DNA from: Methanobacteriota archaeon
GTDB lineage: Archaea; Thermoplasmatota; Thermoplasmata; RBG-16-68-12
Direction: 5' to 3'
NCBI GenBank assembly: GCA_005878615.1
Contig: VBLT01000108.1
Location: forward strand, 1-34,441
Length of the DNA stretch: 34,441 nucleotides
Shown: one piece after another, positions 29,403-34,441 of the stretch
Layout: every line of letters begins with the position of its first letter
Numbering within the stretch: the stretch's first letter is position 1
Translations under genes and position numbers: made by a program
The notes under the pieces: model-generated
The model's input: only the letters and a program-made list of their open reading frames with translations
What the model was told of the DNA's origin: nothing
Databases searched by the model: none

Positions 29403-30677
29403 TCACGCCTCAAAGAGTTCGCGGGCCGTCTCCTGGGCCCGAGAGACGACGTCCGCCTCGTCGACGGTCCGAACGACCCGGTCTGCCATGAGGACTTGTC
29501 CATCGACAATCGTTGCCTGCACATCGCTCCCCCGGCAACTGTAGACGAGGTGGCTGATGACGCTTTCCGGATAAAAAGGAGTCGTGTGGGCTCCGCGCAA
29601 CGAGACGACCACGAGATCCGCTCGCTTTCCGACCTCCACGGAGCCGATCTCCGCCTCCATGCGGAGGGCTCGTGCGCCTCCGATCGTGGCCAAGTCGAGC
29701 ACCGTTTGCGCCGGCATCGCGCGCGCGTCCCACCGGCTCGCCTTATGGAGCAGCGCCGCGATCTTCATGTCCCCGAAGACGTCCATCGCGTTGTTGGAAA
29801 TCGGGGAGTCGGTCCCCAGACCGACGACGACTCCCTCCTGGAGCATCTCCGGGACGGGGGCGACGCCGCCGCTCGCGAGTTTCATGTTCGACACGGGGCA
29901 GTGGGCCACGCTGACGCCATGGCGTGCGAGGGAGCGCACCTCGTTCATCGTCGTCCAGACGCAGTGGGCCGCCGTCACGCGCGGATCGAGGAGTCCGATC
30001 TTCTCCAGCCACTCGATCGGCCGGAGGCCCGTCGCGGCCCGGTGGCCTTCGACTTCCCCGCGGGTCTCGGAGAGATGCATGTGCATCCGGACGTCGTGGC
30101 GGTCCGCGATCTCCTTCGCCTTCCGGAAGGTCTCTTCCGACGCCGCGTAGACGCCTTGCACTCCGACGGAGGGCGTCACCAGAGGATCGCCTTTCTGCTT
30201 GGCGACGAACGCGTCCGCGTTCTTGAGCGGACTCCCCTGTTGGGTCGTCTTCGACTCGTCGAGGGTGACCCATGACAGGAAGCCGCGCATCCCGGATTCC
30301 CGCACGGCGCGCGCCACCTCGTCCTCCCAGTAGAATAGGTCATGGAAGCTCGTCGTGCCGGACCGGATCATCTCGACGCATCCGAGGAGCGCGCCGATCT
30401 GCACGTCGCGTCGCGTGAGCTTCGCGTCGATCGAGGCGGCTCTAGGAAGCATCTCCTCAAGGGGCACGTCGTCGGCGACCCCGCGCAGCAGGGTGTTCGC
30501 CACGTGGTTGTGCAGGTTGATGAACCCCGGGAGGACGGCGCAGCCGGTGCAATCGACCACGTCGTCCGCGGAACGATCGGTCGTTCCAACGGCAGCGATC
30601 CGCCCGCCTTCGACGAGGACGTCCCCGGACAGCCGGCGACGCTCGGCGTCCTGGGTTACAATGATTCCGCCGCGCAA
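29403..30677 (-). CDS. Amidohydrolase: S-adenosylhomocysteine/5'-methylthioadenosine/5'-deoxyadenosine deaminase type
   Basis: 424 aa from a TTG; no ATG or GTG is evident nearby in frame. It belongs to the MtaD/DadD branch of the metal-dependent amidohydrolases: the HxH metal site is in LPGFINLHNHVANTLLRG (H56, H58), with later ligands in MHMHLSETRGE, TAAHCVW and GLGTDSPISNN. Such enzymes deaminate SAH, MTA or 5'-deoxyadenosine, recycling products of SAM chemistry in archaea that lack SAH hydrolase routes. Substrate choice cannot be read from the sequence. First gene of the deaminase-rnhB-SCP2 operon. Confidence 0.88.
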   Translation of the reverse strand: MRGGIIVTQDAERRRLSGDVLVEGGRIAAVGTTDRSADDVVDCTGCAVLPGFINLHNHVANTLLRGVADDVPLEEMLPRAASIDAKLTRRDVQIGALLGCVEMIRSGTTSFHDLFYWEDEVARAVRESGMRGFLSWVTLDESKTTQQGSPLKNADAFVAKQKGDPLVTPSVGVQGVYAASEETFRKAKEIADRHDVRMHMHLSETRGEVEGHRAATGLRPIEWLEKIGLLDPRVTAAHCVWTTMNEVRSLARHGVSVAHCPVSNMKLASGGVAPVPEMLQEGVVVGLGTDSPISNNAMDVFGDMKIAALLHKASRWDARAMPAQTVLDLATIGGARALRMEAEIGSVEVGKRADLVVVSLRGAHTTPFYPESVISHLVYSCRGSDVQATIVDGQVLMADRVVRTVDEADVVSRAQETARELFEA

Positions 30678-30750
30678 CAGGAGGGATTTCGTGAGGCGTC
30701 GATGCGGCGTTCCGTAGAAAGGTTTTGCGGGCGTCGCCCTTTACTGGATC

Positions 30751-31668
30751 GTGGACGCGACCTTCGCGGAGGCCCTCGCCCGTTCCTTGAACGGAATCCC
30801 GCGCGGCCGCGTGGCGACCTGCTCGACGATCGCCCGCGCCCTCGGCGACGTCCGAGCCGCGCGGGCCGTGGCGACGTGGCTCCGAGAACATCCGGAAACG
30901 CTCGAGGCGCATCGTGTCGTCCGTCTGGATGGCCGTCCCGTCCTCGATGCCTCAACCGCACGGCTCAAGAAGGAAGGCGTTCCGATCGCCGCCGGTCGCG
31001 TCGAACATTCGAGGTTCGTCGATACCCTTCCGGATGTTCCCTTCCTCGGCCGGCTGCGGGAGGAGCAACGGAGGCACGCGTCCCAGGTGATCGAAGAGGA
31101 TGCCGGGCCGATCCGATCCGTGACCGGCATCGACATCGCCTATCGAGGGGATGCGGCCTATGCGGCCGCGGCAACCCTCGAGGTCGAGACCCTCCGGACG
31201 GTCGCAGTCGCTTCGGTCCGGACGAGGGTTGCATTTCCGTACATCCCGGGCTATCTGGCCTTCCGGGAGATGCCCGGGATTGAAGCGGCGGTGCGGCAGC
31301 TCCCGAAACGGCCCGAGGCGATCATGATCGATGGGCATGGCCGACTCCACCCGGCCCTCTTCGGGGTCGCGTGCCACGCCGGCGTCCGACTCGATATCCC
31401 GACCGTCGGAGTCGCGAAGCATCCGCTGGCGGGGCGCGTGGACTCGACGCAGGACAAGGGGACCGGAGCCCACCCGATTCGAATTGAGGGCAAAACCCGA
31501 GGATACGCGTGGATCCCTCCGAACCGCGAACGCCCGATCTACGTCTCGGTCGGACATCGCGTCTCCCTCGGCACCGCGCTCGCGCTCGTTCAACGAACAA
31601 CGCGCGTCGGTTATCCCGAGCCCCTGCGAATCGCAGATCGGCTCGCCGGAGAAATGAAAGGGGAATGA
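30751..31668 (+). CDS. Endonuclease V fused to an alkyltransferase-like domain lacking the acceptor cysteine
   Basis: 305 aa from GTG. The N-terminal 85 residues are a DNA-binding MGMT/ATL-type domain (FAEALARSLNGIPRGRVATCSTIARALG..HPETLEAHRVVRLDGRPVL). The usual PCHRV acceptor reads EAHRV (Ala53), so alkyl transfer is not expected. The rest is endonuclease V, which cuts near deoxyinosine: GIDIAY (D128), FPYIPGYLAFRE (E173), DGHGRLHPALFGVACHAG (D194), GVAKHPL and YVSVGHRVSL. A bifunctional version of this fusion with active alkyltransferase is known from Ferroplasma. Divergent from the deaminase. Confidence 0.92.
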   Translation: MDATFAEALARSLNGIPRGRVATCSTIARALGDVRAARAVATWLREHPETLEAHRVVRLDGRPVLDASTARLKKEGVPIAAGRVEHSRFVDTLPDVPFLGRLREEQRRHASQVIEEDAGPIRSVTGIDIAYRGDAAYAAAATLEVETLRTVAVASVRTRVAFPYIPGYLAFREMPGIEAAVRQLPKRPEAIMIDGHGRLHPALFGVACHAGVRLDIPTVGVAKHPLAGRVDSTQDKGTGAHPIRIEGKTRGYAWIPPNRERPIYVSVGHRVSLGTALALVQRTTRVGYPEPLRIADRLAGEMKGE

Positions 31669-31805
31669 AAAACGGGAAAAGGGTGCTTCGCGGTGACCCG
31701 CAAAACTGGCGGATCATCGCCAGGGTTGTAGGGGCAAGCGGCCTATCTCTTCTTTTTCTTGCCCTTTTTCTTCTTGGCCGTTTTGTTTCCTCCCTAGATA
31801 TGTAA
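31665..31805 (+). CDS. Possible small single-helix membrane protein
   Basis: 46 aa, starting at an ATG that overlaps the EndoV stop (ATGA), with GAAAGGGG just upstream as a possible ribosome-binding site. Basic N-terminus (MKNGKRVLRGDPQNWR), then one hydrophobic helix (LSLLFLALFLLGRFV). The ORF track contains it only as the end of a longer frame. The four-base overlap is the usual coupling in this genome, which favours a real gene. Function unknown. The complementary strand reads Lys-rich but has a stop and no start, so it is not coding. Confidence 0.5.
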   Translation: MKNGKRVLRGDPQNWRIIARVVGASGLSLLFLALFLLGRFVSSLDM

Positions 31806-31932
31806 TGGATTGAGGGGTTTTAAAAGTAGCGAAGCGAAGAAATTTCGAACATTCTTCGATTTTTATAAAAAGCGAGCGATTCGGATAACGACACCGAAAC
31901 CGTTTTTTGCACCGCGAGAATTCGCGGGGCTC
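31806..31932. promoter_or_regulatory. AT-rich promoter region of panE
   Basis: Unusually AT-rich for this genome. Contains GTTTTAAAAGTAG near 31820 and TTTTATAAAAAG near 31862, both fitting TATA boxes. The second predicts a start near 31888. No ORF with good support lies inside, so a short RNA from the first box cannot be ruled out. Confidence 0.4.
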
Positions 31933-32829
31933 GTGGAGATCCTCGTTTTCGGCGCCGGCGCGATGGGGAGTTTCATCGGCGGATTGCTGTCTCGCCGACA
32001 CAAAGTGCTGCTGATCGGGAGGGCGGAGCACGTCGATGCGATCCGCGAACAGGGGCTCCGGATCACCGGGAAGACGGCGATGATTGCCAAACCCGAGGTA
32101 GCGACGACGGTGCCCCAACGCGCACGGCCGGATTTCGTGTTCGTCACGACGAAGGCGTACGACACCGCGACCGCGATGGGCTCGCTCGAACGTTTCGCGG
32201 ACCGATCCGTGTTCGTCACGCTGCAAAACGGACTGGGGAATGCCGAGACGATCGCGAAGGCCGCGCGACGAGTGATCGCCGGGACCACCGCGATCGGCGT
32301 CACGTTCGTGGGACCCGGCGAGGTCCGCCATGCCGGCGTCGGAGACACCGTCTTCGGGGCCTGGGCGAACGTCGGAGAGGCGGAGCTCGTCCGCCTGCGC
32401 GATGTGCTCGCAGAGGCCGGGATCAACGCCGAGCTGACGAGCGACATTCGGTCCGAGCTTTGGTCGAAGCTCGTCGTGAATGCATCGATCAATCCGGTCG
32501 CCGCGGTCGCGGGCGTACCGAACGGACGCCTGGTCCGCGACAAACGGCTACTGACGATCCTCGAAACGATCTCCCGCGAAGCGGCGGCCGTGGCGAAGGC
32601 GGAGGGCGCGGCAGTCGACGCGGAAGAGCTTCTTCATCGGACCGTCCTCGTCGCGAAGAGGACCGCGGCGAATCGAGGCAGCATGCTCCAGGACCTGGAC
32701 CGCCACCGCCGGACCGAGATCGACGCCATCGCGGGGCCGATCATCCGCGGCGCCGCGCGACATCGGTTGCCGGTCCCGCTCACCCAGGCCTTCTACGCGG
32801 TCGTCCGGGCCCGGGAGGCCACCCCGTGA
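31933..32829 (+). CDS. panE: 2-dehydropantoate 2-reductase (ketopantoate reductase)
   Basis: 298 aa from GTG 31933 (VEILVFGAGAMGSFIGGLLS..). The ORF-track start at 31810 adds 41 basic residues from an AT-rich leader and is rejected. It reduces ketopantoate to pantoate with NADPH, on the route to coenzyme A. Rossmann GAGAMGS motif at the N-terminus, then FVTTKAYDTATAM, TLQNGLGN, the central ELWSKLVVNASINPVAAVAGVPNG with catalytic Lys, and C-terminal REATP. AT-rich TATA-like runs at about 31820 and 31862 lie upstream; the second fits a 40-50 nt leader. Confidence 0.92.
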   Translation: MEILVFGAGAMGSFIGGLLSRRHKVLLIGRAEHVDAIREQGLRITGKTAMIAKPEVATTVPQRARPDFVFVTTKAYDTATAMGSLERFADRSVFVTLQNGLGNAETIAKAARRVIAGTTAIGVTFVGPGEVRHAGVGDTVFGAWANVGEAELVRLRDVLAEAGINAELTSDIRSELWSKLVVNASINPVAAVAGVPNGRLVRDKRLLTILETISREAAAVAKAEGAAVDAEELLHRTVLVAKRTAANRGSMLQDLDRHRRTEIDAIAGPIIRGAARHRLPVPLTQAFYAVVRAREATP

Positions 32830-32860
32830 ACCGCCCATAACGACCGTTTTGCGACTAAAC

Positions 32861-32868
32861 CTTATAAA
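32861..32868 (+). promoter_or_regulatory. TATA box for the TBP gene
   Basis: CTTATAAA, the best-matching archaeal TATA box in the window. The start would be near 32890, giving a leader of about 50 nt. Two further AT-rich boxes (TTTTAACT, TCTTAAAG) follow immediately. Confidence 0.6.
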
Positions 32869-32898
32869 CCCCCTTTTAACTCTCTTAAAGGCCGGCCT

Positions 32899-32923
32899 CC
32901 CGCGGACCCCTCGGGACCGCGGG
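32899..32923 (+). other. GC hairpin in the TBP mRNA leader
   Basis: Arms CCCGCGG (32899-32905) and CCGCGGG (32917-32923) pair perfectly over 7 bp, with an inner CCC..GGG stem in the loop. A Shine-Dalgarno-like GGAGGTG follows 6 nt later, just before the ATG. The hairpin could influence translation or be incidental to GC-rich sequence. Confidence 0.45.
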
Positions 32924-32940
32924 TCGTCGGAGGTGTCATC

Positions 32941-33489
32941 ATGGCTAAAATCAAGATTGAGAACGTGGTCGCATCGACCTCCTTAGGCGAGGAACTGGAC
33001 CTCCAAGCCATCGCCCTCGCCCTCGGCGGCGCGGAGTATGAGCCGGAGCAGTTCCCCGGATTGATCTACCGCCTGAAAGAGCCGAAGACCGCGACCCTCC
33101 TCTTCCGCAGCGGCAAGGTCGTCTGCACCGGGGCGAAGAGCCTCGAGCATGTGAAGCAGGCGATCGAAATCGTGGCGAAGCAGATCGAGGCCGCCGGAAT
33201 CCCGATCAAAAAGAACCCGGAGATCGAGGTCCAGAACATCGTCGCGTCGTCGGACCTCGGGACGGAGATCAACCTGAACGCGATCGCGATTTCCCTCGGA
33301 CTCGAGAAGGTGGAATACGAGCCGGAGCAGTTCCCGGGCCTCGTCTACCGGATCGACGTCCCGAAGGTGGTCGTGCTCCTGTTCGGTAGCGGGAAACTCG
33401 TATGCACGGGAGCCCGCAAGCCCCAGGACGTCGAGCAAGCGGTCGAGAAAATCACGGAAGAGCTGAAGGCGGCGGGTCTGCTCCGATAG
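32941..33489 (+). CDS. tbp: TATA-box-binding protein (TBP)
   Basis: 182 aa. General transcription factor that bends TATA DNA and recruits TFB. Two direct repeats of about 90 residues are plain: VENVVASTSLGEELDLQAIALAL..EYEPEQFPGLIYRLKEPKTATLLFRSGKVVCTGAK and VQNIVASSDLGTEINLNAIAISL..EYEPEQFPGLVYRIDVPKVVVLLFGSGKLVCTGAR. No acidic C-terminal tail is present. A strong GGAGGTG ribosome-binding site sits 7 nt before the ATG, unlike most genes in the window. The SRPBCC gene starts 4 nt after the stop. Confidence 0.97.
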   Translation: MAKIKIENVVASTSLGEELDLQAIALALGGAEYEPEQFPGLIYRLKEPKTATLLFRSGKVVCTGAKSLEHVKQAIEIVAKQIEAAGIPIKKNPEIEVQNIVASSDLGTEINLNAIAISLGLEKVEYEPEQFPGLVYRIDVPKVVVLLFGSGKLVCTGARKPQDVEQAVEKITEELKAAGLLR

Positions 33490-33493
33490 CGCG

Positions 33494-33946
33494 ATGCTCG
33501 AATTGCGCACGGAGACGGAGATCGACGGCCCGGTCGAGCGCGTGTGGCAGGTGCTGACCGACTTCGAGTCATTTCCGGACTGGAACCCGTTCATCCGGAG
33601 CATCCGCGGGAAGGCGGTCGAGGGCTCCCGACTGGACGTCCTCCTCGGCGCCTCCGGCACGCGACCGATGCGGTTCCGCCCGAAGGTCCTCAAGGTCGTC
33701 CCCAACCGCGAGCTCCGATGGCTCGGGCGGCTTGTCCTTCCCCGATTGTTCGATGGGGAACACATCTTCGAGCTGGAGGCCGTCGGACCGAGGCGGACGA
33801 AGTTCGTCCAAAGCGAGCGGTTCCGCGGGATCTTCGTTCCCTTCCTCCGAGGCAGCCTCGAACGGGATGTCCGGCGGGGATTCGAGGAGATGAATCAGGC
33901 GTTGCGAGCGAGAGTCTCGGCGGGAACCGCGACCGCGAAGGCCTAA
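33494..33946 (+). CDS. SRPBCC (START-like) domain protein
   Basis: 150 aa. One SRPBCC/polyketide-cyclase-like domain: ELRTETEIDGPVERVWQVLTDFESFPDWNPFIRSIRGK, a beta sheet lining a cavity (RFRPKVLKVVPNRELRWLGRL), then a C-terminal helix (FLRGSLERDVRRGFEEMNQALRARV). These domains bind hydrophobic small molecules. No catalytic motif is visible. It lies 4 nt after TBP, so it is likely co-transcribed, though no functional link is evident. Confidence 0.85.
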   Translation: MLELRTETEIDGPVERVWQVLTDFESFPDWNPFIRSIRGKAVEGSRLDVLLGASGTRPMRFRPKVLKVVPNRELRWLGRLVLPRLFDGEHIFELEAVGPRRTKFVQSERFRGIFVPFLRGSLERDVRRGFEEMNQALRARVSAGTATAKA

Positions 33947-33970
33947 GGCCGTCCGGACGTTTCGCGTCCC

Positions 33971-34441
33971 GTGCCGATCTTCGACAACCACATCCACTTG
34001 CGGCCGGAATTCCTAGGCGTCCAGGCGGCGAAAGAGTTCGAACGCGTGGGCGGGACGGCGATCATGTTGACCCACTCTCCCTACGAGGATGTGCCCATCC
34101 ACCGCGGGGAGGATTTCGACCGAGCCTTCGCGAAGACGCTCGCCATGGCCTCCGCGGTCCGGGAAACGACGCGCCTGCAGGTCTTCGTGGCCCTCGGACC
34201 TTATCCGGTGGAATTCATCGGACTTCGGCAAGCGCTCGGCCATGAGGCCGCGATTCAAGCGATGCGCAGTGGGATTGATCGGGCCGCCCGCCTGATCGCG
34301 GATGGAAAAGCGGTTGCGTTCGGAGAGGTCGGCCGGCCGCACTTCCCGGTGCCCGCGGAGGTCCTCGCGGCATGTAACGACCTTCTCGGGTACACGATGG
34401 AGCGGGCGAAAGAGCTCGGCTGCGCGGTCATCCTTCACACG
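33971..34441 (+). CDS. TatD-like metal-dependent hydrolase, N-terminal part (cut by window edge)
   Basis: 157 aa from GTG 33971, open to the last base; not in the ORF track because it has no stop. TIM-barrel amidohydrolase family related to TatD: the N-terminal HxH metal site in IFDNHIHLRPE, then GGTAIMLTHSPYED, LQVFVALGPYPVEF, KAVAFGEVGRPH (the conserved GE) and GCAVILHT leading toward the next metal ligand. Probably a nuclease or phosphatase-like hydrolase. Starts 24 nt after the SRPBCC stop. Confidence 0.85.
   Translation, partial: MPIFDNHIHLRPEFLGVQAAKEFERVGGTAIMLTHSPYEDVPIHRGEDFDRAFAKTLAMASAVRETTRLQVFVALGPYPVEFIGLRQALGHEAAIQAMRSGIDRAARLIADGKAVAFGEVGRPHFPVPAEVLAACNDLLGYTMERAKELGCAVILHT

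Noticed and set aside
31742-31800. Lys-rich peptide (AKKKKGKKKKR) on the minus strand
   Set aside because: The frame has an upstream stop and no start codon. It is the complement of a Leu/Phe-rich membrane helix on the plus strand.

Overview
The window is archaeal. It carries TBP, an archaeal exosome/proteasome superoperon, the archaeal riboflavin set (RibL, archaeal-type RibC), Rpo12, L37Ae, Cbf5, Pop5, SBDS, KaiC-family ATPases, FtsZ and a DUF106 (EMC3-like) insertase. DNA is GC-rich. Many start codons, several of them GTG, lie about 25-30 nt downstream of a TATA-like element, so leaderless or near-leaderless mRNAs are likely. An endonuclease V fused to an alkyltransferase-like domain is an arrangement known from Thermoplasmatales relatives (Ferroplasma). 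A GC-rich Thermoplasmatota lineage is therefore my best guess, but this is inference.

Layout: 1-800, end of purH and purN. 800-1210, a gene-poor stretch with a duplicated sequence element and two TATA boxes. 1.2-8.5 kb, accessory and surface genes: a GAF protein, a winged-helix regulator with a small membrane partner, a secreted TSP3-repeat protein, a VIT/VWA protein coupled to a membrane protein, a TRAM protein and zinc-ribbon proteins. 8.6-10.7 kb, metG. 10.7-12.3 kb, a hypothetical gene, a PHP phosphoesterase and a roadblock protein. 12.36-14.42 kb, a tightly overlapping ribB-ribL-ribC-ribH operon. 14.5-15.6 kb, a phosphoglucose/phosphomannose isomerase. 15.58-15.70 kb, a tRNA-Ser whose T-loop is split by an intron. 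15.7-19.2 kb, DUF106-cmk-truB-M48 protease. 19.25-24.8 kb, prefoldin-Pcc1-Rpo12-L37Ae-Rrp42-Rrp41-Rrp4-(small membrane protein)-SBDS-PsmA-Pop5. 24.9-28.0 kb, FtsZ and a KaiC-like pair. 28.2-28.3 kb, an initiator tRNA-Met interrupted by two introns. 28.4-30.7 kb, SCP2-RNase HII-deaminase. 30.75-34.44 kb, EndoV fusion, small membrane protein, ketopantoate reductase, TBP, SRPBCC protein and a TatD-like hydrolase cut by the window edge.

Most of the window is information processing (RNA decay and maturation, ribosome assembly, tRNA modification, proteolysis) and cofactor synthesis. The most unusual content is in the two tRNA genes. Both can be folded by eye into bulge-helix-bulge introns at the same non-canonical T-loop position (59/60), and the initiator tRNA has a second intron at 37/38. 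Neither would be found by a scan for contiguous tRNA genes. Other points of note are the duplicated element after purN, a probable CTG start for ribC, loss of the acceptor cysteine in the EndoV fusion, and a perfect 24-bp palindrome upstream of the KaiC pair.
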